Positions 54,820-64,000 of a stretch of 64,000 nt of DNA are shown in pieces (the stretch's first letter is position 1; each line of letters starts with the position of its first letter). Origin of the DNA: Astropecten irregularis (taxonomy: Eukaryota > Echinodermata > Asteroidea > Paxillosida > Astropectinidae). Where the stretch lies: assembly GCA_963971285.1 (NCBI GenBank), contig OZ020255.1:5766001-5830000 (forward strand), written 5' to 3'. The position numbers were made by a program, and so were the translations under genes. The notes below the pieces were generated by a model. The model saw only the letters and a program-made list of their open reading frames with translations. It was not told the origin of the DNA and made no database searches.

Positions 54820-54958
54820 GGGAGACTTTTGGAGAGTCGGTATTGAGTCAACAGCGCACGCGCAAACCATGCTTGCGCAATTGTGAGCATGCGTGCGGTG
54901 TATTGCGCGTGCGTGCGCGTGCGCTGTTGACTTGACGACCGGTTCTCCAAAGTCTCCC
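54820..54958. mobile_element. short inverted-repeat element ending GGGAGACTT, copy 2
   Basis: GGGAGACTTTTGGAGAGTCG to CCGGTTCTCCAAAGTCTCCC; the centre is rich in GCGTGCGCGTGCG. Confidence 0.82.
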
Positions 54959-55070
54959 TTTGTTAATCGATGACGATATGGCAAAAGTCATCAGAATTAA
55001 GAGTCATTAAAAAACCTATGTGCTAATGTCAGATAGTTTGTGTAACAAGTACTAACCGAGGATAGGACCT

Positions 55071-55123
55071 TAGGGAGACTTTCCCATAGGGTCGTGCACA
55101 AACTTTACTTACCTATTTCTAAA
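55071..55123 (+). repeat. 53-bp sequence repeated at the right edge
   Basis: Identical to 63906-63958, starting TAGGGAGACTTTCCCATAGG. Confidence 0.9.
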
Positions 55124-55223
55124 CACCTATTTTCAAATTTCCCAAAACATCTTTACATTGCACATTGTGTATGTTTATTGTACACCATTCCCTTAATATT
55201 GATTGGCCCTACATTATCGGGTG

Positions 55224-55597
55224 TTGAAGGTAGTATCATACTTTGGCTTTTGTCAAAGAAAAACAGATTCATTGGCAGAAACATCAAGGAAGATACAGTC
55301 ACAGTCATCTGTGAAAATTTCATTTCCATACGGTGCCCACTTTTTGAGAAAATCGTGTAAAACGGCCGCAGTATTTCTTAAGTTTTTTTCTCTTTGATTT
55401 TTGATCTTTTTAAAGATCGAAAATCAAAAAAGATTTTCGGTCGTTGTTTTACAAATTTTTGGATAAATACACCATTTCAGGGGGAAATATTTTAACGGTA
55501 GGTTTCTACCAGCACCATCTTCATACCCTGTAAGTTATACGTAAATCGGTGAAAATTTCTGTTTTGGTTTATTACTAAAGTATGATACGACCTTTAA
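55224..55597 (+). mobile_element. family A TTAA MITE, copy 15
   Basis: Left end mutated to TTGAAGGTAGTATCATAC; right end TATGATACGACCTTTAA; the central palindrome is expanded (GATCTTTTTAAAGATC). Confidence 0.9.
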
Positions 55598-55860
55598 ATA
55601 GAATATTGAACGTTTCTTTTAGTTTGATTGTCTTTGTTTAATAATAGGCTGCTTCGTGTTTCTAACCAATAATGAATACCCAGGGGCTCGTTCCGCTCAC
55701 GTAAGCAAATAGACTTCTACTGGGAACGGTCCAGAACTGTTTTCTCAGAACTTGCGCTAAATACTAAGAAGGGCTGGTATTATGATAAACTCTTTCTGAA
55801 AGGCCGTCTGAGACAGCAACATATACTAGCATAAAACGCACACACGGATGACGGAAAAGC

Positions 55861-56212
55861 TTAAGGATATAGTACATGATTGGTAATGGTCAAAGAACAG
55901 CACTCACAATTTGTCTGATCCGGCATGTACAAGTCATGTACATGAAATAATAAACCTGGAAAGATTTGAGCTCAATCGGACATTTGAGTCCCGAGAAAAT
56001 ATCGAAAAAAATACTAATAAAGCATAAAGAATGCATGGTTTTGATCTTGGCAAAACTTAAATTATTGTTTCACAATTTTCGAAACAAATATCGCATTTCA
56101 GGGAAAAATATTTTAGCAGGCGGGTATCTATCATACCCATCTTTAGACCTTGTATATCTATCCGTGAACATTTCTGTTTTGGCTTGTTACCAATTCTGTA
56201 CTGTACCTTTAA
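55861..56212 (+). mobile_element. family B element, copy 3
   Basis: TTAAGGATATAGTACATGAT to CTGTACTGTACCTTTAA. Its final TTAA is also the first TTAA of the family A copy that follows. Confidence 0.82.
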
Positions 56213-56600
56213 AGGAAATATCATACAATGTACTTTGGTTTTTGTCGAAGAAATACAGATTCATGGGCAGAAATATCGAGGAAGATACAGTAACAGTCAT
56301 CTGTGAAAATTTCAGTCCCATACGGTGCCCACTTTTTGAGAAAACAGTGAAAAACAGCCACAGCATTTCTTTTCTTATCTAATTTCTTTTCTTATCTTTT
56401 CTCTTTTATTTTTTATCTTTTAAAAGATCAAAAAGATTTTAGGTCGTTGTTTGACTAATTTCTGGATAAATACACCATTTCAGGCGGAAAAATGTTAACG
56501 GCATGCTTCTACCACCACCATCATCATACCCTGAAAGTAATACGTAAATCTGTGAACATTTCTGTTTTGGTGTCTTACCAAAGTATGATACTACCTTTAA
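56209..56600 (+). mobile_element. family A TTAA MITE, copy 16
   Basis: TTAAAGGAAATATCATAC to AAGTATGATACTACCTTTAA; a small tandem of TTTCTTTTCTTATCT lies left of the centre. Confidence 0.92.
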
Positions 56601-57437
56601 GTGTTTAGAAACTATATAGAAAAAACTATTAAATGGAACAATGGGAAAGATCTTGCATGAGCTAAATGCAAAGAATGTGGCTAAACAATCAATCCGAATA
56701 TCGTTTCTTTTACAATACACATAAACATAACATTTTCGTTTTCTAAATGAAATCGTACACTTTTTCCAAAAGCCAGGAGACATAAACCATTATAAACCAC
56801 ATTATAAAGAGTATAAACGACTTTTGATAGTTCTAACTTGGTGACCAAATATCGCATAGTCCTCGACAGTTTATAAATATTGCCCCATATATAGCTCTGT
56901 GTCTATTAAGATATACTTTCAGTCATCCAAGGGAGCTATACAATCATTATTTCCCTATGTTTAAACACATTTTGTGAACAGCTCTCTTAGCCAATCAGCA
57001 TGTCTGTTGCAATTTATGGCTACGATGATCGCAAAATATGCAGACGTTTATTAACGTACATGAAAGTTACACAGTTTATTGTGTTCATACTTTTAGTGAT
57101 AATTTTTGAACGTCTGCCTTGTCAAATTCAGGTCTTCGGCTTTCGAAAGTGACCAGAATGTGGTAGCTCTCTCTATTAATGCTGAAATGCTGTCCAAGGG
57201 GATTTAGTCATTCAAGACGACCGACCACGCAGAAGAGAAGGTTTGTAAATTTTTAGGAGAATGTGTGTTCTCCTCCAACAGTTGTGATAGGGTCGCATCA
57301 TATTGAATAAAACCATGGTACAAACCTATTGTTAAGATTGACGTTTGCATTATGATGAGCCAGTCTCTTGTCGGTGTGACGTGATGGGTTGTCCGCGGTC
57401 CGACTGCGTCTGGAGCCGGTCAAATACGTCACACCAT
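56601..57437. other. no gene seen
   Basis: A 114-residue frame here overlaps the MITE and is not coding. AT-rich spacer. Confidence 0.4.
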
Positions 57438-57743
57438 CAGGCGCGGTTCTAGAGTCAAAATTTTGGGGGGGCTAGAAGAGCCATTATTTTTTTTGGGGGC
57501 TAGAAGACCCAATATTTTAGGTTCTTCTACTACTCGCTTCTGCTATGTCTTATTAAGGGTCGAAAAACATGCACATTATAGCCCAAACAACGCGTTTTTT
57601 TATGTAATTGGCGCTTAATAACTGAAAAATCCAGTATTTTCAAGATTTTTTTTTGTTCACTTCCATTTTTTTTGGGGGGGCTAGACAAAATATTTGGGGG
57701 GCTACAGCCCCCCCTAGCCCCCCCCCCCGTAGAACCGCGCCTG
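57438..57743. mobile_element. hAT-like MITE with 8-bp target duplication
   Basis: CAGGCGCGGTTCTAG and TAGAACCGCGCCTG form the ends. CACACCAT flanks both sides (57430-57437 and 57744-57751). The interior is G/C-homopolymer rich (GGGGGGGCTAGA). 306 bp, no gene. Confidence 0.9.
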
Positions 57744-57998
57744 CACACCATGCAATGCGAAATCGGTCCACTGTCGTGCGGTATGCGTCACCCAGATACC
57801 TGATTTCGTTATCCGGACGGCCAGGCACGCCGGGCAATTGAGCTCGTTGCACAGGATAGATCAGTATACCGGACCACTGGCCAGGCAAAATGCGAGTATA
57901 CTTGCTGCAAAAAGGTCGCCCTTGTGCCGCATCCAAGTTTCTTCAGGGAAATATTTTGAACTAGGCACCGCTGAAATTCGTGCATTGGCTTTCTCTCA

Positions 57999-59048
57999 TT
58001 AGGGTACCATGGCCGTTGACGCTTTGGGGCGTGCTGCGTCTCCTGCCCGGGCATTGGCTTGACCATTGACTTGACCAGTATTCAGTTCCTCATCGACCAT
58101 GACTGAGTCACTCCCAACTCTGTTCCCCTTCCTCCTGATCATGTTCATGAAACCGTGTCTGAAATGTTTGTTCTTAAACGCGTAAATGATAGGATTGGCG
58201 CAGGAATTGGCGAAGGCCAGGAGCACCATGGACCTGTAGAATGGCTCGACGATGTAGGAGTCGGGAACCCCACCGAAGTGGTAGATGTAGAAGCCTATCT
58301 GGTCTGGCGTCCAGCAGATGATGAAGGTGATGATAACGATGAACAAGGTTTCGATGACTCTCCTCCGAGCCTCCAGGAGGGAGTAGGCCGGGCTGAATCG
58401 AGACTGGTCCCTCTGCAGGAGCGCCTTGGCCTGGGCCTTGAGCGTCCTTACGGTGAGGATGTTACTCACCAGCATGATGACCATGGGCACGAAGTACTCA
58501 ATGAAGAAAACCGCCGTGGCGATGAGGTAACGGAAGCCCAGACTCGGCCAGTCGTTGAAGCAGAAGCCGTCATCGTGCAGCTCCACCACGTAGAAATTGA
58601 AGGTGTTCAGGGCGAGCGAGAAGAGCCAAGCTAGAGCCATGATGGCTTGAGGTCGCCCTTTGCTGAAGAATCTCCGGTAGCGCATGGGGTACACCACGGC
58701 GTAGAACCGTTCCAGAGACACCAGCGTCAGGGTGAACACGGACGCCACGATGGACGTCCACATGAATACCACGTTGAAGATCAGCTTGCAGTACAGGCGC
58801 CCCGTCCACGTCAGAGGAATCTTGCTGAAGGTCGGGATGGGGACGATGAAGATGGAAGTGATCAGGTCTGCCACTGCCAGATTCACGATGAAGGCGTTGG
58901 TGGTATTCCGCATCCGTCGCCGGTGGACGTACACGATGATAACCAGCGTGTTCCCGACGATTCCCGTGATGGCAAATATCAGCTGAAGAATGTCAATCCA
59001 GTCCCAGTCCAGAGAAGGCACCCATGCCTGCGTCGTGTCGTTTTCCAT
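57999..59048 (-). CDS. rhodopsin-class (class A) G protein-coupled receptor, intronless, peptide-receptor-like
   Basis: A single 349-residue frame runs from the ATG at 59048 to the TAA at 57999. It is a seven-helix plasma-membrane receptor that would signal through heterotrimeric G proteins. Landmarks: N-glycosylation site NDT at residue 3, GN in TM1 (32), NLAVAD in TM2 (56-61), C87 at the start of TM3, ERFYAVVYP (113-121) in place of DRY, C163 in loop 2 as disulfide partner, FIICWTPDQ in TM6 (242-250), NPIIY (285-289) in TM7, then FKNKHFRHGF as helix 8. The layout resembles neuropeptide receptors (galanin/allatostatin/tachykinin-like), but the ligand cannot be read from sequence. GC content is well above the flanks, and antisense open frames here are shadows. 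Confidence 0.94.
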   Translation of the reverse strand: MENDTTQAWVPSLDWDWIDILQLIFAITGIVGNTLVIIVYVHRRRMRNTTNAFIVNLAVADLITSIFIVPIPTFSKIPLTWTGRLYCKLIFNVVFMWTSIVASVFTLTLVSLERFYAVVYPMRYRRFFSKGRPQAIMALAWLFSLALNTFNFYVVELHDDGFCFNDWPSLGFRYLIATAVFFIEYFVPMVIMLVSNILTVRTLKAQAKALLQRDQSRFSPAYSLLEARRRVIETLFIVIITFIICWTPDQIGFYIYHFGGVPDSYIVEPFYRSMVLLAFANSCANPIIYAFKNKHFRHGFMNMIRRKGNRVGSDSVMVDEELNTGQVNGQANARAGDAARPKASTAMVP

Positions 59049-61104
59049 GCTGCCTTAATCCTCGAACGACACTGACAACGACAATAAAAAACAACTCCTC
59101 TCCGAGTTGGCGCTGTAAAGAAGCCTTTGAATCGGTCGCCCCTGCTAAGCAGGAAACTTGAGGATAAGAAGAAGAAGCATTTGAATGTTCTGTCCTCAAT
59201 CCATAAACAGACTTGTCGTCCCCAATCCATAAACTGACCCGTGTATTGACAACAATCTCCAATCCTATACTGCAAATCAAAGAAACTCTAACTCTCAAAC
59301 CTTGCCTCAAAATCCGGCCTGCTGCTTAGACCAGGACAGCGGTACCTCATTCATTTTCTACACACCTGTAATGACACGCGCACCAAGTCAAATGAAGGAA
59401 GAATCCTGGCCAATTACAATCTTCTTGCAGTTCCCTGAACGTAGGCCTACGGTGCGGTTACAATATATTACCACTCTTGAAGATGGTCACCGCCAATGCA
59501 GGTTTATAAACACGGTTTTTATCAGCAATCTACGGTAAGATCATGACGTGTCGAATAGCGTGACCAATTGACTGTTAGATGGTGCATCACGTTACGTATG
59601 ACGTCTGCGTTCACGTGACTATGAGCGGTACTCTTTAAAGTCGTTCACGAACACAAGGTTTCGCAGAGAATCAAAACGTATACCTCACTTCCCAGAAGTC
59701 AACCGGCTGCTGATATTGTACATGCGTGACCCGTACAAGATTCGGTTGTGTACATAATACACTCTGCATTCTTCAAATATTTGATACATCATCTCAAATC
59801 AATTCATCCACTCAATATTGCGACTTGTTTCTTTTTTCCCCCGTTTTTCTTGTCAATAATTGACCAGGATCCCATTCACGTCTCGGGTCACCATACAGCG
59901 GAGAAAATATACACGAAACACAAGTCAATACAACACCATGACTCTGTACGCACGTAGATGCATTGTCTTGATTCTGTACGCTATAATTACCAAGCACAAT
60001 ATCAAGCTGGTGCCGGAGCTCGCTACGGGAATTTTGAATGAGTGTCGACAAACAAGAAGACACATCCACTTAATTACCCAAGGTAGAGAAGCGCTGGGAT
60101 TGTTGACATGCAGCAGCTAGGGTAATGATACGGAATCTTGAAAAATGTAGAGAGAATCAGCAAAAACTGCCTTTGGATACAAACAATTACAACTTATAGA
60201 TGACGAAAGGCAAATGGTAATTCATCACGTAGACCAAAGAGTGTTAGAATCCGCCTTGGCCTATAGCAAGAGCACACACTTTCGAAAGGTCACGTCATGC
60301 ATGTTGCGTGATGCGTGGGGGGATGGGGGTCAGTGATGATGTTTTGGTATCCACAGACCTCACGTATAGATCCGACGAACTCTCCCCCACGATTCCGGCT
60401 GAAAATAATCACAACTTCCAATTGCCTGGCAACGGAGAGGATCGAGTTTGAGACCGAAGACGTTAGGGCATGCCAGGGCAGGGGCACCGGGGGAAACTTG
60501 TGCATCGCGAGTTGTCCGGGATGTGAAATTGACGGGGTGTGACGCGTGGTACATTGACAGCCGGCCTTCGCGAACGACATCGCGTCCGCTCTGTTTGTTT
60601 TGCAAACGATGCCAACGGTTAAAGTCATTACACTCCGGTCTGTTCGGTATTTCGTGCGTCTCGTTATGTTCCAATCACTTCAAGTAAAATGACTCTATCA
60701 TGATTATTTATAGATTATAATGCAGTTCAGGAAGGATATATCATAATGATAGTGTAAACAGGCCGTACTCATTAACCGGGAATCATTAGTCGATAGCCCT
60801 AATGTCATGTGTGTAACCATCACCGGGAACGACTCTGGTATGAGGCAGCGAGCGAGGCTTGGTAACTTGACGCCGTGGAGTAGGTTGGTAAACACGGCCT
60901 GTGTCGCCGAGCTGGTCTTGGTGATGGTCGCACCTTGGTTGCCTACAATCTTTGGCACTCGAATCAACCATCGTATCCCACAATGTACCATAATACTTGA
61001 CCTTCAGCCTCCCGCCAACACCCTGTACAATCCATAGCTGCAGTTATTAGCGCAATTCCAAAGAATGACTAGAACCATGCCCATTAATCGCCCTAGTTCG
61101 CTTT
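59049..61104. other. region upstream of the GPCR; no second gene supported
   Basis: Overlapping frames of 78-112 residues at 60290-60690 in several frames lack domains. No promoter element that I would defend. Confidence 0.4.
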
Positions 61105-61457
61105 TTAAAGGTAATAGCATACTTTGGTTTTTATCAAATAAATACAGATTTATAGGCACAAATATCAAGACAGATACAATAACAGTCATCGGTAAAAATT
61201 TCCCTTACGGTGCCCACTTTTTGAGAAAACAGTGAAAAACAGCCACAGTATTTCTTAAGTCTTTTCACTTTTATTTTTGATCTTTTAAAAGATCAAAAAG
61301 ATTTTCGGTCGTTGTTTTACTAATTTCTGGATAAACACACCGTTTCAGGCGGACACATTTTAACGGTATGTTTCTATTACAACCACCTTCATACCTTGTA
61401 AGTTATACGCAAATCTGGGAACATTTCTGTTTTGGTGTCTTACCAAAGTACCTTTAA
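61105..61457 (+). mobile_element. family A TTAA MITE, copy 17
   Basis: TTAAAGGTAATAGCATACTT to TTACCAAAGTACCTTTAA; the TGATACTA near the right end is deleted but TTAA is kept. Confidence 0.9.
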
Positions 61458-61597
61458 AATCACGCAATTTCGTGTTGCTGGTAGCGACGTTTCTGCTGCT
61501 GGTACTGCTAGCCTTCATCATCAAGCAAATGAAAAAAAAATGGATGCTGCGGTGTCCAGGTTTGTGACGTGTTCTTAACAGTTTTATAATTATGTCA

Positions 61598-61745
61598 TCA
61601 AAGTAATTACATGGGAAACTGACTGAATTTTTTAAGTCATTGAAAAGTGAACAAAGAAAATTTGACTTGAGCGGGATTCGATCCGGCGACCTCTGGAATA
61701 CCGTATCCGGCGCTCTTAATACCAACTAAGCTACTATGTTGCTAC
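61598..61745 (-). repeat. tRNA-derived SINE (family J), copy 3
   Basis: Minus strand: TAGCTTAGTTGGTATTAAGA, GGATCGAATCCCGCTCAAGT, TTTTCTTTGTTCACTTTTCA, then CAGTCAGTTTCCC. The most complete J copy. Confidence 0.82.
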
Positions 61746-61909
61746 TAGGTCCTATGTTGTAGTGTTTTATTTACCAGATTATTTTCCAAATGAAAGTGTT
61801 ATAATGTCGATAGGAACCAGTCTATTTAAGATTATGACGCTAACTTATCCCATTATTCTCTCTCCAACCCTTTCTGCTAAATACGCATAGAACGGCTGCA
61901 TTTATAGTA

Positions 61910-62030
61910 CGCAGGACTTCGTGGGTTCGTATGGTCGTGCCGTGTGGTCTCGTATGATCTCGCGTGGCCTCGTGACATCTCGCATGTTCTCGTGATGTCT
62001 CGCCTTCTCTCGTCTCTTCGCATCCCTCAT
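61910..62030. repeat. degenerate TCTCGTG-type tandem
   Basis: CGTATGGTCGTG, GGTCTCGTATGATCTCG, GGCCTCGTGACATCTCG, TTCTCGTGATGTCTCG: roughly 10-bp spaced CTCGTG units. Confidence 0.7.
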
Positions 62031-62701
62031 CTAGTTCTATATCGGCATTTTGTGTTTCATTTTCTTTCCCCGTGAGTAAGGTGGTAAGGTCCATTCAAAG
62101 TCGAACACAGCATCAATTTTCCTGTATTCACGTCTTATTAGTTCCCTTGACAGTCATTACACAGATGTACGTGACATGTTATACCAATGTAGGTCTGTGA
62201 TGTGTCATCAGTGGTAATAAATAACAGCCAATGTTGATAATCTGCGCGCAGTGTTTGTGTGTTTTTTTACGAACGAAGAGGACATGATGGGCCTACTTTT
62301 AACGAGAGTCGTCTCTGCACCGTCAAACGAAGCAAGTCTGACGGGCAATTACGAAGCTCAAGCCGGCGCAGCTGACAGCTGTAGTCAGACCTTCGAACCT
62401 CGGTGTATGACAAGATTGGCTCTTCGGAAATCTTCCGTGTAAGCGTGTCCCACTTTTTGTCCTGATGTTGACAGCTTCGAGATCTTCAATCATGGTTTGT
62501 TTTTACTGTTTGTTTGGCACCGTGCCCCGAATTCATTCTCGGGCGAATAATAAACCGACATACAACCGATTTCAATCGAAAATTCTGACTTTTACTTTGT
62601 AAGAAAAGCTCCGTATAGCCAGTGGCACAGCGACTATAACTAGAGTCTTTTTAAAGGTAATACTGTAATCAAATTTGGCCTCTGAAAGGGATGAAGGACC
62701 T

Positions 62702-63067
62702 TTAAAGGTAATATCATACTTTGGTTTTTGTCAACGAAATACAGATTCGTGTGCAAAAATATCAAGACAGATACAGTAACAGTCATCTGTGAATCTTTCA
62801 GTCCCATACGGTGCCCACTTTTTGAGAAAACGGTGAAAAACGGCCACAGTATTTCTGAAGTCTTTTCTCTTTCATTTTTGATCTTTTAAAAGATCAAAAC
62901 GATTTTCGGTCGTTGTTTTACTAATTTCTGGATAAATACACCATTTCATGCGAAAAAATTGTAATGGTAATGTTTCTACAACCACCATCTTCATACCCTG
63001 TAAGTTATACGTAAATCTGTGAACATTTCTGTTTTGGATTCTTACCAAAGTATGATACTACCTTTAA
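62702..63067 (+). mobile_element. family A TTAA MITE, copy 18
   Basis: TTAAAGGTAATATCATACTT to AAGTATGATACTACCTTTAA with GATCTTTTAAAAGATC: close to an apparent consensus. Confidence 0.94.
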
Positions 63068-63073
63068 ATAAGG

Positions 63074-63130
63074 CGCGTTGTGGTTGGTCAATTTGTCAGG
63101 GGGCGTGGCCTACTGGATCGGTGTATTAGC
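63074..63130 (+). mobile_element. solitary terminus of the 14.6-kb inverted-repeat element
   Basis: GTTGTGGTTGGTCAATTTGT, then GGGCGTGGCCTACTGGATCG and GTGTATTA, matching the reverse complement of 14603-14660. Confidence 0.75.
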
Positions 63131-63302
63131 TGCACTGGATACAATGAAGTTGTCATTCGTGTGGAATGTTTTCTTTTCAAGATTGAGATTTAGGAGAGTG
63201 TACAAAAATTGTATAAAATTAGCACCTTCGCCGGTATGTATATACTGTATATAAATATATTGCTTTTGGAAAGATCTGCAAATTTCAGTCTTCGTTTCTT
63301 AG

Positions 63303-63546
63303 GGTATTTACGAAAAGGAGACCCAGGCTCGGGCTCCAGCTCTGACATCCATAAATTATGCTGAAAATATAGGTTGTGGTTTTTCATTGAAGCTGAAGCT
63401 CTGTTTTCCTTTTCATACTAGAGAATCTACTGCCGCGGCAGAACCGCAGCCAAAAGACTCTATTTTGATGCCCGTTGTTTTAGAATGGATTCACGAAATG
63501 GAGCCGGAGCCTGAAACGGAGCCCGAGCCTCCGTTTCGAAAACGCC
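63303..63546 (+). mobile_element. family E element, copy 6
   Basis: GTATTTACGAAAAGGAGACC to GAGCCTCCGTTTCGAAAACG; full interior. Confidence 0.85.
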
Positions 63547-63568
63547 TTTAGTGTAAAGCACTAAAGCC

Positions 63569-63670
63569 GTCACAACAAAGTACTGTGACAGTAGAAGCAA
63601 AGTACTATTACCTTTGCAACAGAGTACTATTCCCTTAGCAACAAAGTACTATTAGCATGGCAACCGCTTA
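63569..63670. repeat. AAAGTACTATT tandem, about four units
   Basis: Units of about 24 bp with GCAAC and AAGTACTATTACC- or AAGTACTATTAGC-type cores; AGTACT is itself a palindrome. Confidence 0.8.
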
Positions 63671-64000
63671 GTACTCAGAGACGTTGTTATTTTCAATACT
63701 GAAGCTATCAGGCTAATCTTGACGAAAAATCGCAAACTTGAATATTAGTAAACCCTAAGATAAGCAAAACTGTGCAGAATAATAAATGTCAGTTATTTTC
63801 AGCACTTTTGAATGATTTAGTGCCAGACGGCTGATTCATGATCCATGAAGCTCCACTTGTATGTAATAATGTACAGATGTACTTTTTTTACCTGGAATGG
63901 GTAATTAGGGAGACTTTCCCATAGGGTCGTGCACAAACTTTACTTACCTATTTCTAAATATCCTCCAAACCAATGAACTTGAAATTGACATATTATGTTC

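Noticed and set aside
55966-56382. 138-residue frame
   Set aside because: Runs across the junction of family B and family A MITEs; repeat-derived.
58155-59075. plus-strand frames of 142-159 residues over the GPCR
   Set aside because: Antisense shadows of a clear seven-helix receptor.

Overview
The window is animal (metazoan) genomic DNA. Genes are split by GT-AG introns, intergenic DNA is AT-rich, and short non-autonomous transposons (MITEs) and tRNA-derived SINEs are very dense. Three protein genes can be supported: a WIP/verprolin-family actin regulator, a secreted fibrinogen-related (FReD) lectin-like protein, and an intronless rhodopsin-class GPCR. Gene content, the FReD gene and the frequent TACATGTA-type repeats suit a marine invertebrate deuterostome, possibly an echinoderm. 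That placement is inference, not proof.

Layout. 1-9.1 kb: no recognisable coding sequence; a tandem repeat at the left edge, then back-to-back inverted-repeat elements. 9.17-15.8 kb (minus strand): three coding exons of the WIP-family gene, with a 5'UTR segment to 15818. The C-terminal WASP-binding exon(s) were not found and would lie at lower coordinates. 15.9-35 kb: repeats only, including an 8-bp-TSD element inserted into a TTAA-ended MITE. 35.06-40.76 kb (plus strand): four-exon FReD gene. Its first intron holds eight tRNA-Leu-like sequences in both orientations, and its second intron is almost entirely a TTG/CTG trinucleotide tract starting at the splice donor. 40.8-57.9 kb: repeats, SINEs and palindromes. 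57.999-59.048 kb (minus strand): GPCR. 59-64 kb: more repeats.

The most striking genome-scale signal is a family of about 360-bp elements (family A below). It has TTAA ends, long terminal inverted repeats and a central GATCTTTTAAAAGATC palindrome, and occurs about 20 times in 64 kb in both orientations. A second family (B) shares its ends, half of its body and its centre-palindrome architecture. No transposase gene is visible for either, so they are probably mobilised in trans. The three protein genes are functionally unrelated (cytoskeleton, secreted recognition protein, signalling receptor) and do not form a pathway.
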